Below, one piece after another: positions 55,100 through 64,000 of a stretch of 64,000 bases of DNA (position 1 is the stretch's first letter; every line of letters starts with the position of its first letter). The notes under the pieces were generated by a model. It saw nothing but the letters and a program-made list of their open reading frames with translations, ran no database searches and was not told where the DNA came from. The stretch spans positions 22,686,828 through 22,750,827 of the forward strand of contig NC_087076.1 of assembly GCF_026151205.1 (NCBI RefSeq), written 5' to 3'. The stretch is from Bolinopsis microptera (taxonomy: Eukaryota > Ctenophora > Tentaculata > Lobata > Bolinopsidae). A program made the position numbers and the translations under genes.

Positions 55100-56100
55100 T
55101 TAGGCCCTAACAATTATAGGATGTATTTGCCTCTGGGTAATGAAACACGAAAACATCGCAACAAACTTTGCCTTGATGAAATTCTGAAAGCTTGTTAGGG
55201 ACATCATGTAGATGAAAACATTGGCAATGTTGTTCAAGTATGGAATACACTGACAAAACATTGCCAATTTAAGGTTTCTGTCACTATCACTGGCAATCAC
55301 CTCAAGGACATAATATCCAAAAAGAGGCAACATACTAATGCAATAAACAGCAGCTATTAAGATTACAGTTAAGGTTCCCTGAATATTAACTGATCTCCCT
55401 TGTCGGTGATTCAGCCTTATAGCAATCACTATCAGCCAGATGCCAGAAATCACTACTGTAATGGTACAGAGTAGTGCAACACTAAATACTACAATAGCTG
55501 ATTTAATAAACAATTGATATTCAATCAACATGTCACAACTTAGATTACTATTATAGTATACAACGTTAATTTTATCTTTTTGCAGAACAAATATTAAATT
55601 AAGGGCTAATGAGAGAGCCCAGATGCAGCATGCTATAATGTGTCCTTGTCCACAAGTCCATGTTGCACTCCTAAATGGAAACAGGATAGAAGCCAGTTTA
55701 GAACAGTTCACAGCAGTAATCAAAAAACCAGTAGCAGACACCAAAAACCATCTGGAGTATGCTTGAAAAGCACAGAATTGTTTGCCTAGCAACCAATGGT
55801 CCGTGATGGCAGCCAAGCAAGTGGGGAAGAGAACTGCAAATGTAGTTAAGAGGTCCAAAACTGCAACATGTTGAATCAATGCAGTTGTTATCTTGCCCAA
55901 CCTAATTAGCTAATTGCTTTCTGTTTAGTAGCGATTAAGATTACAGTACTTCCAATCAGTCCAATAAGTGTACCAAGAAGGAAAAACGTAGAGAAGAGTG
56001 AACGAGCCAAAACAGGGTTCACATTGTTATCAAGCCACCAGTTCTTCGCGTATCCTCCAAACAAACTGTAATTGTTTGGAGGGGCCCATATTTTCCCCAT
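55100..56100 (-). pseudogene. Class A (rhodopsin-like) GPCR, intronless, one frameshift after TM1
   Basis: It begins MGKIWAPPNNYSLFGGYAKN (ATG at 56100-56098), with TM1 around FLLGTLIGLIGSTVILIAT, then hits a TAA at 55908-55906. A second frame takes over directly (LIRLGKITTALI) with TM2 (AVLDLL, Asp2.50), the extracellular Cys (GKQFCAFQAY), TM3 (FLVSATGFLITAVNCSKL), a Cys in the second extracellular loop (LSCDM), TM5, TM6 and TM7 with NVFIY in place of NPxxY. The DRY position reads NCSK, unusual for class A. Length, about 330 codons, is normal. The break is one site in the first intracellular loop, at TTAGCTAATTAG, and everything after it is clean. It may be a recent mutation or a sequence error. 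The ligand is unknown. Confidence 0.8.
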
Positions 56101-56514
56101 TTATCGTTACTAAGGGTACAAAATCAAGGGTTAACAACCGTTTTGAATAATGGACACCAATTATTTAAAAACCTGTAAAGCTGAACTTGCTAAGGCTGTA
56201 ATAGCAAATGTCAAGGAATCCATTTGATAGAGACAAGAAAATTGATTCCTTTTTTAAATGTCATTATATACCATAACATGAGAAAAGACAATTTTTGTAT
56301 GAGAAAAGACAATTATACTATTTATCATAAATACAAAAATAGTAATATATATTCGGAAAATTGCTCGTTAATTCCACGGTAGTAAAAAGACATAAATGAA
56401 AAAACGAAGACACATACTTCAGCTGGTACACAAATTATGCGTTAGTCGACTTTTAGTAGCACAGACGGTGACACAGAGAGGATCCATTAGATTTCATAAC
56501 ATAATGGTCAATCA
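56101..56514. other. Upstream of the GPCR; nothing recognised
   Basis: AT-rich sequence with no clear promoter element. The phrase ATGAGAAAAGACAATT occurs twice (56278-56315). Confidence 0.45.
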
Positions 56515-56516
56515 TA

Positions 56517-57641
56517 GGGTAAAGCACATAATTTTGTCATTTTTTGGCAATTTTCCGACTGCCTGATATAAACCATGGGTTTTAACCTCGTCTGAAATTC
56601 CGATTTAGATGAAACCTCCACCATGTTATAGTAGACAGTCTAGGCAAGTTCTAACACAAAAATGATCGAAATTGCTGGGGTTGAAGATGTTTAAAAAAAT
56701 TATTTTGAAAAAATGACAAAATTAGGTGACTTTACTTAATTTTGTCACCCCGAACCTAATTTTGTCACTTGAAGATTGTGCAAAAAGTAACCGTTTCTCG
56801 GTATTTTAGACTACCTGGATGCATCATTCGAGCGCTTTTTTACCAACATTGACCTCAAAAATCCCAAAGATATGATGTTTTCATAGTTTTGTAGCTTGAT
56901 GAAAAGATGACACTTTTTGGGTATCTAATCTTAGAAAATAGCCCCCAAATGCCCCTGAAACCACTGGCATCTTGAAAACTTTCTATGAAGCATAAATCAA
57001 TATTGGTTACTGATTCACGAAACTATATTTACCAATAGCTCTTTAAAACCCTGAATTACAGTATATTTCTCGGCGAAAATATGCTATTATAAGTGTTTAA
57101 ATGCTATTATAAGTGCCTTATACATATCCTATGGGCAAAAAAACTTCAGAATAGTTGTATAAGGCCATTTTCAACACAATCTGTGATTTACAAGAAATTT
57201 GAGAAAGGTCGATTTTTTTGTCAAAATTAGGTACTTTTGGCAAAATCGAACCTAATTTTGTCACCCTCTGTAACTTGAACAATAATTGCGCTAGAGACTT
57301 GAAAATTTGTAGGTATACTTCTGCTGTAGAAGATATTTGAAATATGCAATGGCATGAAGCTAGCTCAATTACTTTTGAAATAGCAATAAATCAAAATTTT
57401 GAAAATTCCTTAAGAAAACTTTAAGGATCTTATTTATTTTTCGGGTTAACAGTTTCGCCTTCTTTTTTGACACAGATGCAAAAGAGCTAGAAATTTAAAC
57501 TTTGTAGGAGCAGTTTCAGCAAAGTCTAAGCTTTCTTTTTATACACAAACCTTTTCTTTCAAGCTGAAATTCCGAGCCGAGGCAGTTTTTCAGAGCAAAA
57601 TGACAAAATTAGGTACCCTGACAAAATTACGTGCCTTACCC
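56517..57641. mobile_element. TA-flanked MITE, 1.1 kb
   Basis: The left end GGGTAAAGCACATAATTTTG and, inverted, the right end GGGTAAGGCACGTAATTTTG differ at two positions. TA lies on both sides (56515-56516 and 57642-57643). Inside, TGACAAAATTAGG and its complement CCTAATTTTGTCA recur near both ends and at 56710-56770 and 57225-57265. There is no transposase. It fits a Tc1/mariner-type non-autonomous element. Confidence 0.75.
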
Positions 57642-57649
57642 TAGCTATA

Positions 57650-59990
57650 ATTACTAAAAGTGGCCCTTGCATTAGTAATGAGAACGACCGAAAACTGAAT
57701 ATTAGCAAACAACAGAATGCTCAATCATTCCTATAATCTCTTTTAAGCTTTTGTGAGCCTTGGTTGACTATTAAGGTATTAAGATTACTTAACACCTGCT
57801 CTATTTCACTTCTTTGTGCTCTCATTAGATCATTAGATTTACAACAGAATGGTTAATCATTCCTGTATAATCTCTTTCCTTTAGAGGTAAAGCGGCCTTT
57901 GCATCAGTAATCAGGACTGAACATTAGCAGAGCTACTACAACACGGGTGCTAGATCATCAGTTAACACGTGCTACTTACTTTGAGATGGAGAGTAGATCT
58001 TAATGTGTGGTACTCATGAGAAATTTGAACATACATGATTTTACATTGCCTACTAGCAGGTGTCTAGTAGGCTATATTACACATTTTTATTAAATACTTT
58101 TCAAACTTTACAGAGTGTGCAATTATAATGTATAAAGGTATGAAATAAACTCGAATAAATTATTGTTATTGCCCCCGTCTGTAAAATCTGACGGGAGACC
58201 AAACACGGTACTGTACAGTAAAATGTGCCCGCAATTACATGGCCCCGATAAAATAACAAAAATGTGAAACAAAATTGTGATAAAATAAATGTGTGTTGAA
58301 GAATGTAAAGCAGTTCAAATGTCATAATAAAATATATATATTATCATTATCAATACAGAAATTGCATGAACTAAGCCAGAACTCTTTTTGGAAAATCTCC
58401 AACTGACCAAGCTCTAAGTTAATGTTAAATTCCGACTCTCACATCAAATGCTGGTCTTTATATGATATTAATTTATCACCTTGTAAGATGGTCATTCAAG
58501 AAAAATTCAATCAAAACAGTGAAATTTGGGTCTCGGAAAGCTGAAATTTGAATATGTCCTACCGGTACAGTAGGACATATTCAAAATTTCAATTGCATCA
58601 TAACATTATGTATAATTTTTTCCTTTGATCGATCATCAACGGCTTGTTCAGTTAAGCGGTCTTACGATTTATTCTGGTGAATAATTGTTCTCCCTTTCAT
58701 AACAATTTCTTCACCTCATTGCCTCATTATTGCTTTGCAATATCTGCCGTTTATGTAAGGAGTCTGAAAAAGTGGCAATGGCGAAAATGCTGATTAGAAA
58801 GGGGCTTATGAGTAATGGTCAAGATATAAATTAAAAAACGTCCGATTGAAAAACGTATAGTAAGATTTAAAACATATCACACGTAATGAATAAACTCGTT
58901 ATGCTTCATATCTCGGTCATCTGAGAAGCTAAAGTTCTAATTTTTTCAGGACACACGTAATTCGAATGGCCAACACGATTCAATAAAATTTAGCTTGATC
59001 CGACTATCCAACCTATCAAATAAATGCAAAAATGAACCTTCATTTGAAACAAATGAACTCGAATATTTTTCGATTTGACAAATTCCTCAAACCAGTGATA
59101 GTAGTAAGTCATACCAGAAAGAATTATTTCAATTGGGCAGTCAGTGACTGAGCTATTAAGGCCAACGTATGCCCACTGACTTTTGGCCCACCCTGTATAT
59201 CAGATTAAAAAACGTAAGATTTAAAACATATATCAGATTGAAAAACGTAAGATTTAAAACATACGTATATCAGATAAAAACGTTAGATAAGTTCTAAATT
59301 GAAGAGCAGTTGAGACATTTGTTCTTGAATAGAATATGAGAAATAATGAGCCCTTAATTAAAAGCGTATAAAGCAAAACTTAAAAACTAAATGAATCACC
59401 ATAGGAAAGAAAGGTCCATGTAAAAGAGAGATGTTGGCCAGGTGTAAATTTAAAACTATACCAGCACGGTTCTATTGTTGATATTTTAATTAAACCTTAT
59501 TTGTTAGAGCTTTTTGTTATACTCTAAAGTTTTTGGGAGACGACTGTACTTCATGATCTGTGCAAAGAACAATAGCATTATCATAGTCTAATCGTTTGAG
59601 GGGTTCCCAATTGAATAGAGAACAAACCTTACAATGTGTAATAAGGCGCCAGTTATTTTAAGGTTTGTCTTACAGACTCAGCACTGTATTCCGTTTATGT
59701 TATAATTATGAAAGATATTATATTCGTAAACATTGACTGGCTAATAAGTAATAGACCAGTCCCCAAACAAACAAATGTATCGTGATGGAAATATTTTAAG
59801 CGAGTAAAAGCCTGTCCAATCCCAGGCTACATAATATGATGACTTTGCTGTAAGTTAAGCTGTCACCAGCTTAGTAATTTTAAGGTTTGTCTTAAACAAT
59901 AAACCACAGAACTCAGCACTGAATAATAGAAAATAATAGTATACGGAAGAGCAGTTATCTTATCAAGTATCAAAGTAATAAAAACGTTTT
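57650..59990. other. Repeat-bearing intergenic DNA
   Basis: No gene seen. ACAGAATGGTTAATCATTCC-type words recur at 57713 and 57843. 58085-58245 is a dispersed repeat shared with 7370-7520. A 33-bp tandem repeat (CAGATTAAAAAACGTAAGAT) lies at 59192-59283. Confidence 0.55.
58085..58245 (+). repeat. Dispersed repeat shared with 7370-7520
   Basis: TTATTAAATACTTTTCAAAC, GCCCCCGTCTGTAAAATCTG, CCAAACACGGTA. Roughly 75-80 percent similar by eye. Confidence 0.7.
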
Positions 59991-59999
59991 AAAGACCTT

Positions 60000-60185
60000 C
60001 CTCAAAATAGCAATTTGTGAGAAATCAAACATTTATGGGGACTTGAAATTTGGTATGCATAAATTCGACACCTAGTGACACAATGTGATGAAGAGTTTTT
60101 AGCAACTGTTCCTTCATAATATTTTGTATCATTTCTCAAAAAAGTCACACTTTCTATGGTACACCCTGTATAGGGTGGATGATTA
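60000..60185 (-). repeat. Dispersed repeat, intact relative of 9455-9905
   Basis: The minus strand reads ACCATAGAAAGTGTGACTTT, TATTATGAAGGAACAGTTGC, TTTATGCATACCAAATTTCA. It keeps the empty site of the hAT-type MITE. Confidence 0.8.
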
Positions 60186-60531
60186 ATGATAGAGTTATCG
60201 ATTTTTGACAAATGATTGGTTTGTTCATTAACAATTCCCTTTGTAATAGTTACTCTGGATGTACCGTTTATTAAGAGTGTTCATCCAGAGTCGGGGAGGC
60301 GGGGGGCGCCAGAGTCACCCTAACAATACATCATAATAATTAATAATATGCAGATATTATATCGTTTTGGCCAAGAAAAGAAGGAACATTTCGAACATTT
60401 CGAACATTTCTCTCCTGGAAAATTCATTTAACCCGTCCTGATGTGCAACGTAATTCGAATCTAAACACATTTCAGAATTCAGAGCAATCGCCAAATAACA
60501 TTATTGTATGTTATCAGGTTTTAACTGTAAA

Positions 60532-60658
60532 TTACCTTACTCGGGAATATTATAGCGGGTTAATTTATGACTGGGAAAATTAATGATCAGGAAAAATATG
60601 GCGAAATTTTCCAAAACCCACCACTTTATCCCAGTCATAATATTCCCGAGTAAGGTAA
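60532..60658. mobile_element. 127-bp hairpin MITE
   Basis: TTACCTTACTCGGGAATATT is repeated exactly inverted at the other end, and GACTGGGA/TCCCAGTC is paired further in. It lies about 340 bp upstream of the Argonaute TATA box. Target duplications are not clear. Confidence 0.8.
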
Positions 60659-60960
60659 GTGAAGTTAATACTTACCGAAACCTTTTTGAATCATCCGCCA
60701 ACACTCAACAGTTAAAATAACACAGTTATAATAAGAAGGCAGCTAACTTATGGCAGTTAACCGCATAATGATAAAACGTGAGCGTATATTATACATTCCT
60801 TTTGCTCAACTCTGACAATTACTCGTGACTTCACCCTGCCAGTTACTTTGACAGTCAAACGAGATGTGAGATGAAATGTGCAATCTGTAGCGCGCTAAGC
60901 TAAATTCGCTAATTTACTGTTGGGTGCGGCGCGCGCACTATCACGTGACAGTCACGTAAA

Positions 60961-61035
60961 CCAATCCGAGCCCTGACAGCCAACCGAGTGCTCCTGGTCT
61001 ATATAAAGCCTGTCTCAACCATTACATCATTTCGC
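60961..61035 (+). promoter_or_regulatory. Argonaute core promoter (CCAAT, TATA)
   Basis: TATATAAAG at 61000-61008 and CCAAT at 60961-60965 stand in the usual order. A start near 61031-61036 (TTCGCAGTCA) would be about 30 bp past the TATA. GCGCGCGC-rich sequence and CACGTGAC lie just upstream. Confidence 0.65.
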
Positions 61036-61122
61036 AGTCATACGTTTTGAATTTGTTACCTCTTTTCCACTGTACGCTAGTCGAGACAATTACCTCAGTA
61101 TACTCTCTCCTTCTCACTAGAG
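61031..61122 (+). other. Argonaute 5'UTR exon
   Basis: Runs from the predicted start to CACTAGAG|GTACTT. The next exon would begin at 61867 after CCTTTTTCAG. That exon opens with a TAA in the frame of the ATG, which fits UTR. Inferred from splice signals only. Confidence 0.5.
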
Positions 61123-61718
61123 GTACTTATCTTACTTTCTGTTTGTTTTTTACTTAATTAATCGTTCTAAGAGTGTACTGTGTAGTATGTACTTGTTTGT
61201 ACTTTGTTTGTTTATAGAACCCGTCCCCAAACTCAGTTCTGGATGTGAATACGGGTGGTATCTGCAAGTGTGTTCATTAAGCATTTTCAGTTCTGTAGTA
61301 TGTACTTACATATTAACTTATCGTTACACTTAGCACTGTTGCTGTCTCGAACCTACTGTCTCGGTTATCAGTAATGCTGCATTATTAGTTTAGGATGTAG
61401 ATCTAGCATCCTGTCGGCTCAGAATCACATTTAAAGTCAAAGAAGATGCACTGAAATTAAGTTTATCAAGCTCCAGTCAGTTATTGTGAGTTCTTCAGGG
61501 TATTGAGAGTCTAGTCAGTTGTGCGATTGGAATCTTGAAATAAGACTTGGTCTGACAATCAGGGATCGTTCATATTAATTAATCACTGATGGCAAGGGGT
61601 GGTGTTTCTCCGATAAGAAAAAGATAATACAACAGCAAAAACAGTCTGGACTAAAAACTAATCTTTTAAATCGTTCCTCCGGCTGCTACTTCAGTGCATT
61701 ACTGTTCACATGACGTCA

Positions 61719-61766
61719 CAGTTACCATCCCCTGTTCGCGAACAGTTACCATCCCCTGTTCGCGAA
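61719..61766 (+). repeat. 24-bp direct duplication with TTCGCGAA palindromes
   Basis: CAGTTACCATCCCCTGTTCG plus CGAA occurs twice in tandem, each with CTGTTCGCGAACAG. A full TGACGTCA (CRE-like) site lies at 61711-61718. Both are in the first intron of the Argonaute gene, and a regulatory role is possible but not shown. Confidence 0.7.
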
Positions 61767-61944
61767 CAGGGCCGTCTCGTGTACCCAATATCAAACATGT
61801 GTACAATTGTTCCTTCAATGTTCAACTTGTGCAATGAACATGGTATCTTACTCATTCCTTTTTCAGTAAAACGAATCAAGAACTCTACAGATAGATATAC
61901 AACTACAGAAACAGCATAACTTACTGAAACATCTACATTCTACG

Positions 61945-64000
61945 ATGCAATCTTCATCAGGTAAGAACTTTAATACTTTACTTTACTTTAACATTTATCT
62001 GCTTTGTTCTAATTATTACGCACTCAGTATTTCGACACGGAATAATGCGTTCCTCTACATTGCCAGTCCTAATTAGTCAGCATATTATGTTAATGACAGC
62101 ATATTATGGTAATGACAGCATATTATGTTAATGACAGCATATTATGTTAATGACAGCATATTATGGTAATGACAGCATATTATGTTAATGACAGCATATT
62201 ATGTTTATGACACTTGTTGAGGTTAGTTAAACATTTGATAGTACGTCGACGACTGAACATTAGTCAGGTAGCAATGTAGCATGACTAGAAGATAACTGCT
62301 TCGTCTAGATAACTATTGTTTCTTAATTTTTAATGTGATAATATATTAGCGTTTGTTAAATATGATAAAGTTTATCAACATGTCAGTTTATCCAACTCCA
62401 CCATTTCCATGATTTCAGGAACTGTCACCCCTCCCCCAAAGAACAAGATGATCAGGCAGAACGCTACAGGAACAAAAGGCCGGAATGTCGCGCTGATCTC
62501 CAACAGCTTCCAGATTAACTTCAAGAAACCCTCCCTCAGTATCTTCCAGTTTGACCTGTCCATCGTGAACCCCAACAGGAATAACGATAATAACGCTAAC
62601 AGTGTTCCCTCTAGAGGAGTTTGTGATGAGGTGTACAAACAGCTGAATCTCGGAGCAGAGTGGGCCTACGATGGAAAGAAGAACCTGTACTCTCCGTCAG
62701 GAGAGGGCGTCCATATATCAAGGTAATTTATGTTTTGCCTGATTCACGTAGTTAGGGATGATTGTAAATCGAGACGGTGCCCGGGTGGTTCTAATGGGAT
62801 TTTCGATAGCTGGTTTTAACAAAGAGGTAACAATATTTACCTCTTTACATATATATATATATATATAGGGCAGTTTCGGAATAACCGTGCCCCAGGTGGT
62901 TTTGCCCGAGATGTGCCCCAGGTGTGCCTGAGATGTGCCCCAGGTGTGCCCCAGGTGGTCCTGCCCGAGGTGTGCCCGAGATGTGCCCGAGATGTGCCCG
63001 AGATGTGCCCAGGTTCTTTTCCCAAGGTTTCCCAATTACCATGCCCGAATTTTGCCCGAGATGTGCCCGAGGTGTGCCCGAGGTGTGCCCGAGGTGTGCC
63101 CCAGGTGGTTCTGCCCGAGGTGTGCCCGAGGTGTGCTTTGTGCCCGAGGTGTGCCCGAGGTGTGCCCGAGGTGTGCCCGAGTTTGTGCCCCAGGTGTGCC
63201 CGAGGTGTGCCCCAGATGTGCATCGGCAGATTACCGAGTTACCGCTGAGGAAATAGCCCTGTTATTCCGTCAAATAATTGGTGTGTGGTTCCGGGATCCG
63301 GATGTTTGTAAGGCAGTTTCGGTAACCCTAATTAGCTGTGGAAATAGCCCTGTTATTCCGTCAAATAATTGGTGTGTGGTTCCGGGATCCGGATGTTTGT
63401 AAGGCAGTTTCGGTAACCCTAATTAGCTGTGGAAATAGCCCTGTCATTCCGTTAAATAATTGGTGTGTGGTTCCGGGATCCGGATGTTTGTAAGGCAGTT
63501 TCGGTAACTCTAATTAGCTGTGGAAATAGCCCTGTCATTCCGTTAAATAATTGGTGTGTGGTTCCGGGATCCGGATGTTTGTAGGGCAGTTTCGGTAACC
63601 CTAATTAGCTGTGGAAATAGCCCTGTCATTCCGTTAAATAATTGGTTTTTAGGAAGTATAGCCTCATAAACTAAGATTGAGCAGTCAACCAGCTTGACTT
63701 TTGACAGCTGTGTACCTTTGTTACAGTATAGTAATCTGGTCGAAGTTGAGATTTTTGGATAATCCTAATAAGTCTGGGGGATAAGTAAACTAGGTTCTGA
63801 GCAAATGAGCAAATGAGAACTATGATTTCTCGACTTCGCAACAAGGGTTACTAGATACTTGTGTGATTTTTCAAAAAGCTTTTGGTGCCATTCTAACCAT
63901 CAATAACTTGTACATCATTGCTACGTTAATCTCCGTCTTCTTCTTCAGGAAAATAAAGCTCGGCAGAACTGAATTCGAGGTAGAAGTGCAGGGTCCGGTG
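61945..64000 (+). CDS. AGO: Argonaute, N-terminal exons, truncated by window end
   Basis: Argonaute proteins bind small RNAs and silence matching transcripts. Coding exons are 61945-61960 (ATG, five codons), 62419-62722 and 63949-64000, with GT-AG sites and continuous phase. The protein starts MQSSSGTVTPPPKNK, then GTKGRNVALISNSFQINF, the GxKGRxxxLxxNxF block that opens the ArgoN domain, FQFDLSIVNPN in place of the YxYDVxIxP strand, AEWAYDGKKNLYSPSGEG (the AYDGxKNLY signature) and KIKLGRTEFEVEVQG. The GTKGR block and YDGKKNLYS favour the AGO clade over Piwi. The linker, PAZ, MID and PIWI domains lie beyond the window, so slicer residues cannot be judged. An upstream in-frame TAA at 61867-61869 with no later ATG fixes the start. 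Confidence 0.88.
62079..62212. repeat. 19-bp tandem repeat, about 7 copies
   Basis: CAGCATATTATGTTAATGA units with GG variants, in the Argonaute intron between the first and second coding exons. Confidence 0.93.
62882..63228. repeat. 11-bp minisatellite (TGCCCGAGGTG)n
   Basis: About 30 units, with TGCCCCAGGTG and TGCCCGAGATG variants, in the intron after the second Argonaute coding exon. Long ORFs in several frames are artefacts. Confidence 0.94.
63250..63650. repeat. 91-bp tandem repeat, about 4.4 copies
   Basis: GAAATAGCCCTGT begins at 63250, 63341, 63432, 63523 and 63614, an exact 91-bp period. Each unit contains TTCCGGGATCCGGATGTTTG. Same Argonaute intron. Confidence 0.96.

Overview
The window is AT-rich, intron-rich, repeat-dense DNA from a metazoan, most likely an invertebrate. 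The evidence is GT-AG spliced multi-exon genes, an adhesion-GPCR-type receptor built from CCP, FN3, HRM and GAIN modules, an Argonaute gene, a class A GPCR, CR1-like LINEs and many DNA-transposon relics. Nothing is bacterial: there are no operons, ribosome binding sites or CRISPR. I cannot name the phylum or species from the sequence.

Layout. 1-7700: satellites and minisatellites (a 233-bp satellite, GGAGAC/CTCCTTGT/CCTTGT arrays), a foldback element, and an odd stretch full of TTATAAGCG/CGCTTATAA motifs. 7706-40747 (minus strand): one large receptor gene. I can thread 30 exons from a signal-peptide start (ATG at 40747-40745) to a GAIN-domain exon at 7706 with every intron phase matching, about 1,666 codons. 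The 7TM part is not visible, so the gene probably continues past the left edge. Its introns hold MITEs, LINE scraps and tandem repeats. 23115-37641: a 14.5-kb, nearly perfect palindromic element (two arms of about 6.8 kb and a 0.9-kb loop). It sits inside one coding exon of the receptor (the trefoil-like exon) and is flanked by a 2-bp TT duplication. Taking out the element and one TT restores the exon exactly in frame. This is the most striking object in the window.

40.8-50 kb: LINE fragments, a degenerate pogo/Tigger-like transposon with TA target site, a 948-bp (TCAGGG)n array, a 1.1-kb direct duplication with a recent 85-bp insertion, and an 11-bp minisatellite. 50-56.1 kb: a CR1-like LINE, a tRNA-like sequence and an intronless class A GPCR (minus strand) with one frameshift after TM1. 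56.5-60.7 kb: MITEs and dispersed repeats. 60.96-64 kb: a TATA promoter, a 5'UTR exon and the first coding exons of an Argonaute gene (plus strand) that runs off the right edge; its introns carry three tandem-repeat arrays.

How things relate: the receptor and Argonaute are ordinary host genes with no sign of shared regulation. A long inverted repeat inside a transcribed gene could give a hairpin RNA, a classic small-RNA substrate, but a link to the neighbouring Argonaute is speculation. Exon coordinates were derived by hand from splice sites and phase and have not been tested against RNA.
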